Shown: positions 52,640-61,948, counted from the first letter of the stretch. The stretch: 64,000 nucleotides of DNA from Kallotenue papyrolyticum (GCF_000526415.1 NZ_JAGA01000002.1:516001-580000); one strand, 5' to 3'. Notes: a model not told the origin generated them from the sequence alone. Numbers and translations: made by a program.

Positions 52640-53746
52640 TCAGAGGCGCGTCGTCGCATCCTGGCGCAGGAGCCACAGAAAGAAGGGCGCGCCCAATAAG
52701 GCTGTGACAATGCCGATCGGCAGCTCGGCTGGGGTGACCAGCGTGCGCGCCAGCAGATCGGCACCCAGCAGCAGCGTAGCGCCCAACAGCGCCGCGCCGG
52801 GCAGCAGCACGCGATGGTCGGGGCCCAGTGCCAGGCGCAGCAGATGCGGCACCACCAGCCCGATGAAGCCGATGCTGCCGGCCACGGCGACCGACGCGCC
52901 CACCGCTAGGCTGGTCCACGCCACGATCCAGCGCTTGAGACGTTCGACATCCACGCCCAGGTGGCGCGCCTCCTGCTCACCCAGCAGCAGCAGGTTGAGC
53001 GCTTGGGCGAAGCGCGGCGCGCTCAGCACCACCAGCAGGAGCGGCGGCGCCGCGGCGCCCACGGCGCGCCAGGTAGCGCCCCCCAGGCTGCCCAGGTTCC
53101 AAAAGGTAATCGAACGCAACTGCTCATCGGTTGCCACAAAGGTCAGCAGACCGGTGAGTGCCCCGGCCAGCGCGTTGATGGCGATGCCGGCCAGCAACAG
53201 CGTCGCTACCGGCGTACGACCCTGCTGGCGTGCCAAGCGGTAGATCAGGGTCGTGGTCAGCAGGCCGCCACCAAAGGCCGCCAGCGGCAGCGTCCACACC
53301 CCGGCGACCCGCGCCAGCCCGCGCAGCGTGGTTGCCCCCAGCACGATCACCGCGACGGCCGCCAGGGCCGCGCCGCTGCTGATGCCGATCAATCCCGGAT
53401 CGGCCAATGGGTTGCGGAACAGCCCCTGCATCAGCACGCCGGCCACGGCCAGGCCGCTGCCGATCAACGCGCCGAGCAGGACGCGCGGCAAGCGGATCGC
53501 CACCAGGACGCTGGCCTGTCGCGCGTCCACCACCACATCGGCGCCGAGTTGCCGGAGCAGGATCGCCAGCACATCGTCCGGCGCGATCGGCACGGCGCCA
53601 ATGCCCACACCCAGCAGCAGCATGCCGATCAGCGCCAGCAGCAGGCCGAGCAGCACTGCTCGCGCCGGCCAGCGGCGCTCGGCGCCATGGTGCGCGTGGA
53701 TCGGGCGCAAGTCACGCCAGCGCTTGGCAATGGTCAACACCGGCAT
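52640..53746 (-). CDS. hmuU: Heme/siderophore ABC transporter permease (FecCD family)
   Basis: A 368-residue permease with about ten helices. The family signatures RLPRVLLGALIGSGLAVAGVLMQGLFRNPLADPGLIGISSGAALAA and LNLLLLGEQEARHLGVDVERLK (the coupling loop), plus GFIGLVVPHLLRL near the end, are all typical of BtuC/FecCD/HmuU. It is the only membrane permease in the unit, so both the dual binding protein and the lipoprotein at 50288 must use it, if they belong together. ATG at 53746 lies 8 bases after the stop of the previous gene. Confidence 0.92.
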   Translation of the reverse strand: MPVLTIAKRWRDLRPIHAHHGAERRWPARAVLLGLLLALIGMLLLGVGIGAVPIAPDDVLAILLRQLGADVVVDARQASVLVAIRLPRVLLGALIGSGLAVAGVLMQGLFRNPLADPGLIGISSGAALAAVAVIVLGATTLRGLARVAGVWTLPLAAFGGGLLTTTLIYRLARQQGRTPVATLLLAGIAINALAGALTGLLTFVATDEQLRSITFWNLGSLGGATWRAVGAAAPPLLLVVLSAPRFAQALNLLLLGEQEARHLGVDVERLKRWIVAWTSLAVGASVAVAGSIGFIGLVVPHLLRLALGPDHRVLLPGAALLGATLLLGADLLARTLVTPAELPIGIVTALLGAPFFLWLLRQDATTRL

Positions 53747-53754
53747 GACTGGCC

Positions 53755-55590
53755 TCAGCGGGGTTGGTGCAGCGCCTGGGCCAGATCGCGCACCGCCGCG
53801 CCGAGCCGTGGCCCAAAGCCCAGCAGATACAGCCCATCCATGGCGACGATGCGGCGTTGTTGACCGGCAGGCGTTTGCGCAATGCCCGGCACCTGCAGCA
53901 GCCCTTCAATACCGCCCAGGCTCTCCAGACCGCTTTCAAACATCAGAATGACATCCGGCGCGGCGGCTGCCGCCGCTTCGGGCGTGAGCGGCTTGAAGCC
54001 ATCAAACTCCGTGATTGCGTTCTGGCCGCCGGCCAGCTCGATCATCGCCTGGGCCGGGGTGTTGCGTCCGGCAGCATTGACCGTGTTGGGCCCGCGTGCG
54101 TAGAGAAACAGCACGCGCGGCCGATCGCTAAAGCCCGCCATCACCTGACGTGCCTCGGCCAGCTCGCGCTCCATTTGCGCGATCAGCGTCTCGCCCTGCT
54201 CGATGCGACCCAGCGCCTGTGCCACGCTGCGGATCGCCTGCTGCGCTCCCGCGACGCTGTACTCGATCGGTACGCTGATCAGCGGGACGCCCGCGCTGCG
54301 CAGTTGCTCGATCGCCTCTGGCGGCCCGGCTTCGCTGCTGATCAAAATTGCCGAAGGGTTGAGTGCCAGCACGCCCTCGGCGGCCAGTTGGCGCTGGTAG
54401 CCGACCTTGGGACGCTGCGCCGCTGCGGGCGGGTAGGTGCTGGAGGTATCGACGGCGACGACCTGCTCGCCCGCGCCCAGCGCAAAAGCGATCTCGGTGA
54501 CTGTACCGCCGATCGTCACCAGCCGCGAGGTGTCGCTCAGCGTGCGCAGCGCTGTGGCCGACGGCTGGCTGGCGCTGCGCACGGCGCGCTCCACATCATC
54601 CAGTACCTGCAGCGCTGCCAGCGGGCCACCCGTGCTGGTCCAGACGGTGCCATCCACGTCTACGACGTGGTTGTTTTGCACCGCCTGGAGCCGCTGGAAG
54701 AGCGGGTTGCTGCGTGCCGCCTGGAGCGCCGTCGCGCCCTCGGCGTTGAGCGTGCCAAGGAAGATCCAGTCGCCGTCGATCACCTCCAGCGACTCGAGGC
54801 TGATGGGATCGGAGTGTGCGCCATGGCTGCCGCCCAGGTTGTGTTGATGGGCCGGTCGCTCCATGCCCACATCGGCGAGGATGCTGCTGGCGAACGTACC
54901 GGGATTCATCACCACCGGGCCCTGGGGCATCCAGCGCACAATGCTGGCGGTAACGGTGCGATCGGCGGGCAGCAGCGCACGCAGCTCGGCCACGCGCTGA
55001 TCGTACTGCTGCAAAAAGCGCTCGGCAGCGTCGCGCCGATTGAGCGCATTGGCCGTGCCGCGGAAGGCCGTCTTCCAGTCGCTGCCGGTGCGGTAGGTCA
55101 CCACCACCGGCGCGATCTGCTCCAGTTGTGGCAACAGGCTTTCGAGCTGTTGCACCAGATTGCCGGCCAGGATCAGATCGGGATCGAGCGTCGCGATCGT
55201 TTCGAGCGATGGTTCGGCCAGCGAGCCGACGGAGGTAATGCCGCGTGTGCGCTCACCTAGATAGGCCGGTGGTCCCGATTGACCACGGCCGTTGACGGTG
55301 CCGACCGGCGTGATGCCGAGCGCCAGTGCACTATCCAGATCGTGCTCGCTCAAGGTTACGACGCGTTGCGGTTCGAGCGGTACCGTCACCTGGCGATCGC
55401 GCGCGTCGGTGATCAGCCGCGTCGTGGCGTTCTTTGCCGTCGCCTCCGGCGCGGGCGCAGCCGTGGCGGCGGCAGATGGGGATGGTGTCGTCTCCGGCGC
55501 GCCAGCGGTCGGCGCTGCCGGGGTGCAGCCGCTCGCCAGCAGCAGCGCGAGCAGCATGCTCAGCCAGGCGAGCCGTCGGTAGATGAACAT
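53755..55590 (-). CDS. hmuT: Heme-binding lipoprotein with two fused binding domains (FepB-like + HmuT-like)
   Basis: A 611-residue lipoprotein: signal MFIYRRLAWLSMLLALLLASGC with the lipobox ASGC, then two type III binding domains in series. Residues about 60-340 look like a FecB/FepB siderophore binder (VVTLSEHDLDSALALGITPV, LETIATLDPDLILAGN). Residues about 350-611 look like HmuT (LVTIGGTVTEIAFALGAGEQVVAVD, TYPPAAAQRPKVGYQRQ, GVLALNPSAILISSEAGPPEA, PGIAQTPAG). A normal HmuT has only the second domain. ATG at 55590 follows GGGAGGAAGCG. Two Fur-like boxes lie upstream in the promoter region. Confidence 0.85.
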   Translation of the reverse strand: MFIYRRLAWLSMLLALLLASGCTPAAPTAGAPETTPSPSAAATAAPAPEATAKNATTRLITDARDRQVTVPLEPQRVVTLSEHDLDSALALGITPVGTVNGRGQSGPPAYLGERTRGITSVGSLAEPSLETIATLDPDLILAGNLVQQLESLLPQLEQIAPVVVTYRTGSDWKTAFRGTANALNRRDAAERFLQQYDQRVAELRALLPADRTVTASIVRWMPQGPVVMNPGTFASSILADVGMERPAHQHNLGGSHGAHSDPISLESLEVIDGDWIFLGTLNAEGATALQAARSNPLFQRLQAVQNNHVVDVDGTVWTSTGGPLAALQVLDDVERAVRSASQPSATALRTLSDTSRLVTIGGTVTEIAFALGAGEQVVAVDTSSTYPPAAAQRPKVGYQRQLAAEGVLALNPSAILISSEAGPPEAIEQLRSAGVPLISVPIEYSVAGAQQAIRSVAQALGRIEQGETLIAQMERELAEARQVMAGFSDRPRVLFLYARGPNTVNAAGRNTPAQAMIELAGGQNAITEFDGFKPLTPEAAAAAAPDVILMFESGLESLGGIEGLLQVPGIAQTPAGQQRRIVAMDGLYLLGFGPRLGAAVRDLAQALHQPR

Positions 55591-55766
55591 CGCTTCCTCC
55601 CATGTGCCAGCGGCGCCTCTGCGGCTGGGTAAAGCCTGAGCCCGACAGAGGCGCAGCGGTAGCGTTGTCCACAGGGCGCCGAACCTGCAGCCGGGCTGAC
55701 GTGCCCCGGCGCGGTGGATCCGGCGGGGAGAACAATACTCCACGCGACGCAAATTGTCAAGTATTT

Positions 55767-55785
55767 TAGAGTGATTATCGTTGCC
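55767..55785. promoter_or_regulatory. Fur-like half palindrome
   Basis: AGAGTGATTATC (55768-55779) matches 12 bases in a row of the palindrome before fbpC; the other half has decayed. It is read toward the heme operon. Confidence 0.45.
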
Positions 55786-55811
55786 GAATCGATCTGTATT
55801 TGCGGGATATA

Positions 55812-55830
55812 GAGAATGATAATGACAATC
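55812..55830. promoter_or_regulatory. Fur-like box of the heme operon
   Basis: GAGAATGATAATGACAATC fits 15 of 19 positions of the classical Fur consensus GATAATGATAATCATTATC. It is followed by ATCAATGTTTTACAA (55828-55842), the same 15 bases as beside the fbpA box. Confidence 0.6.
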
Positions 55831-55910
55831 AATGTTTTACAACACTTGGCCAGGTCGCAGCGGCGTGCCGAACCTGCCGGTGGCTGGTACCATACCCACA
55901 GGAGGTTGCT

Positions 55911-57791
55911 ATGTACGTGATTGGCACCGCCGGTCATGTCGATCACGGCAAATCGACGCTGGTGCATGCGCTCACCGGCATCCATCCCGACCGTCTGGCC
56001 GAGGAGCAGCGCCGCGAGATGACGATCGACCTTGGCTTCGCGCATCTGACGCTACCCAGCGGCCAGCGCGTGAGCATCATCGACGTGCCCGGCCATGAGC
56101 GCTTCATCAAGAACATGCTGGCGGGTGTGGGCGGCATCGATGCTGCCCTGCTCGTCGTGGCAGCGGATGAGGGCGTGATGCCCCAGACGGTTGAGCATGT
56201 GCACATTCTCAACCTGCTCGGCATCGAGCAGTGCCTGATCGTATTGACTAAGTGCGATCTGGTAGATGAAGAGTGGCTGGCGCTGGTGCGCGAGGATCTG
56301 CGTCAGCGCTTCGCGGCTACGCCCCTGGCGCAGGCGCCGATGGTCGCCGTCTCGGCGCGCAGCGGCGCGGGCCTGGAGCAGCTCACGCACGAGCTGGATC
56401 GGCTGCTGAGCCGCCTGCCGTCGCGCAGCAGCGCCCGTGGGGTGCCGCGTCTGCCGATCGACCGCGTTTTTACCGTGGGCGGCTTCGGCACGGTGGTGAC
56501 TGGGACACTGCTGGACGGGCCGCTGGCGCTGGGCCAGGAGATCGAGGTCCAGCCGCGTGGTCTGCGCGGACGGGTGCGCGGCCTGCAAACGCATGGCCAG
56601 AAGACCGAGCAGGTGCTGCCCGGCACGCGCGTCGCGGTCAACATCGGTGGTATTGCCGTGGAGCAGCTCCAGCGCGGCGATGTGCTGACGCTGCCGGGCC
56701 AGCTCACGCCAACCACGCTGCTCGATCTGCGCCTGCAGCTGGTAGCCGACACGCCCATGCCCGTGCGCCAGAACATGCTGCTCGACCTGTTCGTCGGCGC
56801 GGCTGAAGTGCCGTGCCGTGTCACGCTGCTGGATGCCGAAGAGCTGCTGCCCGGTGAGGCCGGCTGGGTACAACTGCGCCTCGCGCACCCGATCGCCGTG
56901 GTGCGCGGCGACCGTTGCGTCCTGCGCATTCCATCGCCCTCGCTGACCATCGGCGGCGGGCGGATCGTGGACGCGCACCCACCCCGTCACCGTCGCTTCC
57001 GTCCCGATGTGATCGCCGCGTTGGAGACGCTGAGCCACGGCACGCCGGAGGAGGTCGTGTTGCAAGCGTTGGGCGACGCGCCGCTGGAGTGGGGCACGCT
57101 GCTGCGTCGCAGCGGGCTGGACGAGGCCACCGCGCACGCGGCCTGGGAGCGGCTGGAGAGCGACGGGCGGGCGCTGCGCCTCACGCCGGGGGACGAGCTG
57201 CAGGCCGCGACCTGGCTGATCAGCAGCGCGGGGTGGGCCAGGCTGAGCGCGACGTTGCAGTCCCTGCTGGCCGCCTACCACGCCACCTGGCCGCTGCGTG
57301 CAGGCATGCCGCGCGAAGAGCTCAAAGCGCGCTTGGGCCTGAGTGCGCGCGTATTCGACGATGTGCTGCGCCGTGCCACCCAGGCGGGCGTGCTGGTGCT
57401 CGACGAGGCTACCGCGCGCCTGCCGCACTGGACGCCGCGGCTCAGCGCCGCGCAGCAGCGCCAGGTAGATGCCCTGCTGGAGGCGTTTCGGCGTCAGCCC
57501 TTCACCCCGCCCGCGCGCAGCGAATGGGAGCGCCTCGGCCCGGAACTGATCGGCTATCTGATCGACACCGGCCAGTTGGTACGCGTCAATGCCGAGGTGC
57601 TCTTCGATGCCGCTGCCTACCATAGGCTGGTAGAATGGACGGTACAGACCCTGGAGCGTGCCGGCGAAGTGACGGTGGCCGGCCTGCGCGATCAGTTCGG
57701 CACCAGCCGCAAGTATGCGCTCGCGTTGCTGGAGCATCTCGACGAACGCAAAATCACCCGGCGCGTTGGTGATGTGCGTGTCAAGTATTGA
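55911..57791 (+). CDS. selB: Selenocysteine-specific elongation factor SelB
   Basis: A 626-residue translation GTPase. G1 GTAGHVDHGKST, G3 DVPGHERFIKN, G4 TKCDL, then domains 2 and 3 (VFTVGGFGTVVTGTLLDG), and a C-terminal part of several winged helices (LLRRSGLDEATAHAAWERL, REELKARLGLSARVFDDVLRRA, VAGLRDQFGTSRKYALALLEHL), as in SelB, which binds the SECIS element in mRNA. It delivers Sec-tRNA to UGA. ATG at 55911 follows GGAGGTTGCT. selA, selC and selD are not in the window. Confidence 0.9.
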   Translation: MYVIGTAGHVDHGKSTLVHALTGIHPDRLAEEQRREMTIDLGFAHLTLPSGQRVSIIDVPGHERFIKNMLAGVGGIDAALLVVAADEGVMPQTVEHVHILNLLGIEQCLIVLTKCDLVDEEWLALVREDLRQRFAATPLAQAPMVAVSARSGAGLEQLTHELDRLLSRLPSRSSARGVPRLPIDRVFTVGGFGTVVTGTLLDGPLALGQEIEVQPRGLRGRVRGLQTHGQKTEQVLPGTRVAVNIGGIAVEQLQRGDVLTLPGQLTPTTLLDLRLQLVADTPMPVRQNMLLDLFVGAAEVPCRVTLLDAEELLPGEAGWVQLRLAHPIAVVRGDRCVLRIPSPSLTIGGGRIVDAHPPRHRRFRPDVIAALETLSHGTPEEVVLQALGDAPLEWGTLLRRSGLDEATAHAAWERLESDGRALRLTPGDELQAATWLISSAGWARLSATLQSLLAAYHATWPLRAGMPREELKARLGLSARVFDDVLRRATQAGVLVLDEATARLPHWTPRLSAAQQRQVDALLEAFRRQPFTPPARSEWERLGPELIGYLIDTGQLVRVNAEVLFDAAAYHRLVEWTVQTLERAGEVTVAGLRDQFGTSRKYALALLEHLDERKITRRVGDVRVKY

Positions 57792-57890
57792 CGGTGGACG
57801 ACGTGTCAGCGCCGGTACGCTTGCCGAGCCGGAGCGCATGGCTCAGCCGGTGGCCGACGGCGCCTGGTCTGCCGTCGCAAGGAGTGAGTG

Positions 57891-59063
57891 ATGCCTCGAC
57901 CTGCCAATGACGTTAAGCGCCTGGGCGCGATCCTGTTGGTCGGCGCAGTTGCCGGCCTGGGCGCGAGCTATGTTGCCAGTCGTAAGCGCCCGGCGCATTG
58001 GACCGACGGCGGCCTGATCGACTGGGACACGGTGCGCCAGATCGCGGTGCAGTTTTCGCAGCACACGCAGGCGCCGGTGCACAACCGCGCCGCGGCGCGC
58101 GAGCAGTACACCAGCATGGTGCGCCGCGCCGAGCCGCTGATCGCCGCCTACCTGCAGGTCAACCTGCCGGAGCCGATCCAGCGCATCGTGGTCATGGATC
58201 GCAAGGAATGGCTCAGCGCTAACATCGACAATTTTACCCACCTCTTCCGCTTTGTGGAGGAGCTGTACGCGCGCAACGCCCGTCCGCGCACCATCGGTGC
58301 CAGTCTGGCCGCGGGCGTCAATCGCCGCCTGATGAGCGTGCAGATCGGGCTGTTGCTGGGGGTGATCGCGCGCCGGGTGTTGGGCCAGTACGATCTGTCG
58401 CTGTTGGCGCCCGAACCGACGGGCGGCGCGCTCTACTTTGTCGAGCCCAACATCGAACGCATTCAGCGCATGCTCGGCCTCGACGCGCACGATTTCCGCA
58501 TGTGGATCGCGCTGCACGAGGCCACGCACGCCTACGAGTTCGAGGCCTATCCCTGGGTGCGCGAGCACTTCAACGGCCTGCTGCGGCGCTACTTCGACAC
58601 GGTCAACGAGCAACTGCAGGGCTTCAAGGGTGGCATCGGCCCGGCGCTTGCCCGCATCCTGGAAGGCCGGCGCCAGGGCCGCCACTGGATGGAGTCGCTG
58701 CAGACGCCCACGCAGCGCGCCATCTTCCGCGATTTGCAGGCGATCATGTCGCTGGTGGAGGGCTACTCCAACCATATCATGAATGCGATCGGGCGCCAGG
58801 TGCTGCCCAATTTCGACGAGATCGAGCGGCGCATCGAGGCCTACAAGTCGCGCAGCAATCTGGCCGAGCAGCTCTTCAACCGCATCACCGGTATGGATCT
58901 CAAGCTGCTGCAGTACCAGCAGGGCCAGCACTTCGTCGACAGCGTCGTGCAGCAGCGCGGCATCGCCTTTGCCAATCGCGTCTGGGAGCGCGCCGAGCAC
59001 CTACCCACGCTGGACGAGATTCGCGATCCGGCGCGCTGGATCGCGCGCATGGAGCGCGCTTGA
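57891..59063 (+). CDS. Zinc metalloprotease-like protein (DUF2342, F420-associated)
   Basis: A 390-residue protein of the DUF2342/'coenzyme F420 biosynthesis associated' group. A short hydrophobic N-terminus (LGAILLVGAVAGLGASYVA) may be a membrane anchor. HEATHAYEFEAYPWVREHF gives the zinc motif H209-E210-x-x-H213 and a downstream acidic helix; WDTVRQIAVQF and QGQHFVDSVV are other family motifs. Substrates are unknown. ATG at 57891 follows AAGGAGTGAGTG. It precedes nurA by 31 bases, so they may be cotranscribed. Confidence 0.8.
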   Translation: MPRPANDVKRLGAILLVGAVAGLGASYVASRKRPAHWTDGGLIDWDTVRQIAVQFSQHTQAPVHNRAAAREQYTSMVRRAEPLIAAYLQVNLPEPIQRIVVMDRKEWLSANIDNFTHLFRFVEELYARNARPRTIGASLAAGVNRRLMSVQIGLLLGVIARRVLGQYDLSLLAPEPTGGALYFVEPNIERIQRMLGLDAHDFRMWIALHEATHAYEFEAYPWVREHFNGLLRRYFDTVNEQLQGFKGGIGPALARILEGRRQGRHWMESLQTPTQRAIFRDLQAIMSLVEGYSNHIMNAIGRQVLPNFDEIERRIEAYKSRSNLAEQLFNRITGMDLKLLQYQQGQHFVDSVVQQRGIAFANRVWERAEHLPTLDEIRDPARWIARMERA

Positions 59064-59094
59064 CGACGGCGCGCCGGCGGCGAAAGGATGACGT

Positions 59095-60258
59095 ATGAGC
59101 CTCGATCTGCTGGCGGTGAGCACCCAGGCGCGCGCCATGAGTGGCGCGTTACACGACGAGCTGCGCAGCCTGCCGCAGCGCGTTGAGCAGGCACGTGCCC
59201 TACTGGCCGCCGCCGCCGAGAAGTGGCGCTTCTGGCACGATCTGATCGAGGAGCAGAGCCAGGCCATCGCTTGGTTGACAGCGCAACCGCTGGAGCCGCT
59301 GACCGCAACCTACGATCTACCACCCTGTCCGGCGGCCTATGCCTGCGCCGCCGTTGACGGATCGCACCTGGATGTTGACCGCCACGGCATCGTCGCCTGC
59401 TGGCTGATCAACATCGGCACGGCGCTGGTGCGCTACGGACCCGACGCCGCCTACCAGGCCAGCAGTCGGCCTTGGCTGGGCTACCGCGACGAGGAGCTGT
59501 ACCTGCGCGACGCGGCTTCCGGGCGCGAGTATGCGATCGAAGGGCCGTTGCTGGCGGCGCAGCGCGATGTCGAGGAAGGACGGGCACTGGCCGCTTTGGC
59601 CGGTGCACTGCCGACCGATCGTCCGCGCTTGGCGCTGCAGGATGGGACGCTGATCCGCTGGACGCTGGCAGCCCAGGATGAGGTGGTGCGCAACTACTTT
59701 CTGCAGCGCTACCTCGATGCGCTGACCACACTGCAGACGCAGCAGTGTCCGGTCGCCGGCTACCTGAGCCGGCCGCGCGCACGCGAGGTGGTTGGGCTGG
59801 TGCGCTTGCTGCTGGCGCGCAGCGACGAGCGTGACGGGCAGCGCGGGCGCCGCGATGATCCGCTGCGCGGCCTGACCGATGCGCTGCTGTTCGAGCATCT
59901 GGACGAGGGGCAACGTTCGGCGCGCTGGGTCTCCACCTCGCGCATCAACAGCCAGCTCTACGGTCCGCATCGCATCCAGTTCTTCTACCTACGCGTCGGT
60001 CGCGAGCTGGCGCGCATCGAATATCCGGCCTGGGTCGCCGAGCTGGGCGCGATCGATACCGTGCATGCACTGGTCTATGATCAGTGCCAGCGCGGTCGGG
60101 GGTACCCCAATCTGCTGGCGCGTGCCCATGAACAGGCCGTGATCCACAGCGCCGAACGTCGGCGCTTCGAGACGCTGATCGAGCAGCACCTGGCGCGCGC
60201 CGAGCTGCCCGCACGGCGTTCGGCCAAGGCCAGCGCCAAGTTGTATCCCGGTGCATAG
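59095..60258 (+). CDS. nurA: NurA-domain nuclease
   Basis: A 387-residue protein with the NurA/PIWI-RNaseH-like fold. YACAAVDGSHLDVDRHGIVACWL holds the first metal Asp of the active site, and ALQDGTLIRW and EYPAWVAELGAID the later acidic motifs. NurA is a 5'-3' exonuclease and single-strand endonuclease that works with the HerA translocase in end resection in archaea and some bacteria. No herA is in this window. ATG at 59095 follows AAAGGATGACGT. Confidence 0.8.
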   Translation: MSLDLLAVSTQARAMSGALHDELRSLPQRVEQARALLAAAAEKWRFWHDLIEEQSQAIAWLTAQPLEPLTATYDLPPCPAAYACAAVDGSHLDVDRHGIVACWLINIGTALVRYGPDAAYQASSRPWLGYRDEELYLRDAASGREYAIEGPLLAAQRDVEEGRALAALAGALPTDRPRLALQDGTLIRWTLAAQDEVVRNYFLQRYLDALTTLQTQQCPVAGYLSRPRAREVVGLVRLLLARSDERDGQRGRRDDPLRGLTDALLFEHLDEGQRSARWVSTSRINSQLYGPHRIQFFYLRVGRELARIEYPAWVAELGAIDTVHALVYDQCQRGRGYPNLLARAHEQAVIHSAERRRFETLIEQHLARAELPARRSAKASAKLYPGA

Positions 60259-60271
60259 TACCCGCGGCGGC

Positions 60272-60300
60272 TTTGCACGACCGTGGCGCTCTGGTAGAAT
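60272..60300 (+). promoter_or_regulatory. Promoter of the GH99-like gene
   Basis: TTTGCA (60272-60277), 17 bases, and TAGAAT (60295-60300) with an extended TGG. The leader is about 110 bases. Confidence 0.5.
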
Positions 60301-60418
60301 CCCCCCACCTGTCGGTGGCTGTCGCCAGGTTGCGGCAGCCAGATGCAGCGTGACGCACCCGCCGTCGTCGGTCGGGCGTGGCGCTGCCGGAGCCGGGCGC
60401 TCCAGAGGGGAGGACCTG

Positions 60419-61948
60419 ATGAGTCGAGTGTTGTTGCTGTTGGGCCTGGTCGCGCTGCTGTTCGGCGGACTCCACCTCCCGCCGGTGGCCGAGGCGGCCA
60501 CAGCCAGGCCCGTGCTCGCCTTTTACTACCCCTGGTATGAACCGTCGGACTGGAATCCCGCGCGCATGTCCGATCTGCCGCCGGAGCCCTACAGCGGCGG
60601 CGATGACGCGGTGATCGCCCGTCATGTTCAGCAGGCTGATGACGCCGGGATTGACGCCTTTATCTGCACCTGGTACGGCCCCAACGAGCCGCGCCTCAAC
60701 GAGCGCTGCGCCAAGCTGCTCAATGCGGCTGCCGGCCGCGATTTTGCCGTGACCTTTATTCCCGATCAGGCGGCGGACTTCACCGGCACGTTGCGCAATC
60801 CGCAAGGCATGATCGACAGTTTGCGCCTGCTGCGCGACCGCTACATGAGCCATCCCAACTGGCTGCGCTGGAACGGCAAGCCGGTGATCGTCTTCTGGAA
60901 TCTGCCCTCGTTTGGTGATGTCAACGCCTGGCGTGCCGTGCAGCAGGCGGTTGATCCCAAGCATGAATGGTTTTGGCTGGGCGAGGGTACCGATTTCAAC
61001 TATCTGGATGTCTTCGACGGCATCTACTTCTTCGACATCACCTGGGCCGCCGATCCGGCCAGCGCCATGAACTCCTACCTGCGGCGGCACGGCGAGTACA
61101 ACCGCAGCCGCGGCGCCAACAAGCCGGTGATCGCCACGGTGATGCCCGGTTACGACGACTCGCGTATTCGCGATGGGCATGTGGTGCGCGATCGCGCCGG
61201 CGGCGACTACTACCGCCGCGCCTGGCAGACGGCGATCGACAAAGGCGCGCAGGCCGTGGTGATCACCTCCTGGAATGAATGGTTCGAAGGCACGCAGATC
61301 GAGCCAAGCCGCAGCTACGGCACCCTCTACCTCGATCTGACGCGCGAGTACGTTGCGCGCTATAAAGGCGCCTCGTCCGCGCCGGGCGCGAGCCAGTTCT
61401 TTCCCGAAACCGGTCAGACGGTGAGTGGACGGCTGTTGCAGTTCTGGCAGCAGAATGGCGGCCTGCCGGTCTTCGGCCTGCCGCTCAACGCCGAGGGCGA
61501 ACGCCAGACGCTGGACGGCACCTACCGCATGCAGCTCTTCGAGCGCAACCGTCTGGAGCTGCATCCCCAAAACCCGGCGCCCTACGACGTGCTGCTGGGC
61601 CGCCTGGGCACCGATCTGCTCTACCGCCAGGGTCGCCCCTGGGAAACGCTGCCGCGCGAGCAGCCCAAGCCCGGCTGCCTGTACTTCCAGGAAACGCAGC
61701 ACAACCTGTGCGAGCCGTTCCTGAGCTACTGGCGCAGCCATGGGCTGGAGTTGGGCGATCGGGGCGTCAGCTTCCGTGAGTCGCTGGCGCTCTTCGGCTT
61801 CCCGGTGACCACGCCGGCGATGGAGACCAACAGCAGCGGGCATACCGTGTTGACGCAGTGGTTCGAGCGCGCGCGCTTCGAGTACCACCCAACCAACCCC
61901 CATCCCTACAAGGTGTTGCTGGGCCGCTTGGGCGCCGAAGCGCAATAA
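60419..61948 (+). CDS. Secreted GH99-like protein with Chloroflexota repeat module
   Basis: A 509-residue exported protein. Residues 1-26 are a signal peptide. Residues 28-325 resemble the GH99/WbsX-type glycosidase-like fold: VLAFYYPWYEPSDWN, AGIDAFICTWYGPNE, WNGKPVIVFWNLPS, and VITSWNEWFEGTQIEPS. Then comes a module with two copies of F-(P/x)-E-T...FWxxNGGLPxFGLP...QLFERNRLELHPxNPxPYDVLLGRLG, ending FERARFEYHPTNPHPYKVLLGRLG. This module is known to me from many exported Chloroflexota proteins; its role is unknown. It could bind cell wall or substrate. ATG at 60419 follows GGGGAGGACCTG. Confidence 0.75.
   Translation: MSRVLLLLGLVALLFGGLHLPPVAEAATARPVLAFYYPWYEPSDWNPARMSDLPPEPYSGGDDAVIARHVQQADDAGIDAFICTWYGPNEPRLNERCAKLLNAAAGRDFAVTFIPDQAADFTGTLRNPQGMIDSLRLLRDRYMSHPNWLRWNGKPVIVFWNLPSFGDVNAWRAVQQAVDPKHEWFWLGEGTDFNYLDVFDGIYFFDITWAADPASAMNSYLRRHGEYNRSRGANKPVIATVMPGYDDSRIRDGHVVRDRAGGDYYRRAWQTAIDKGAQAVVITSWNEWFEGTQIEPSRSYGTLYLDLTREYVARYKGASSAPGASQFFPETGQTVSGRLLQFWQQNGGLPVFGLPLNAEGERQTLDGTYRMQLFERNRLELHPQNPAPYDVLLGRLGTDLLYRQGRPWETLPREQPKPGCLYFQETQHNLCEPFLSYWRSHGLELGDRGVSFRESLALFGFPVTTPAMETNSSGHTVLTQWFERARFEYHPTNPHPYKVLLGRLGAEAQ

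Larger units (their letters stand above)
55591..55910. other. Promoter region between heme operon and selB
   Basis: This 320-base gap holds two Fur-like sites (55767-55785 and 55812-55830) and the selB ribosome site GGAGGTTGCT. Exact promoters are not certain. Nothing else is seen. Confidence 0.4.

Noticed and set aside
56052-57839. 595-codon minus-strand frame opposite selB
   Set aside because: Shadow of selB; composition is Gln/Arg/His-rich and has no motif.
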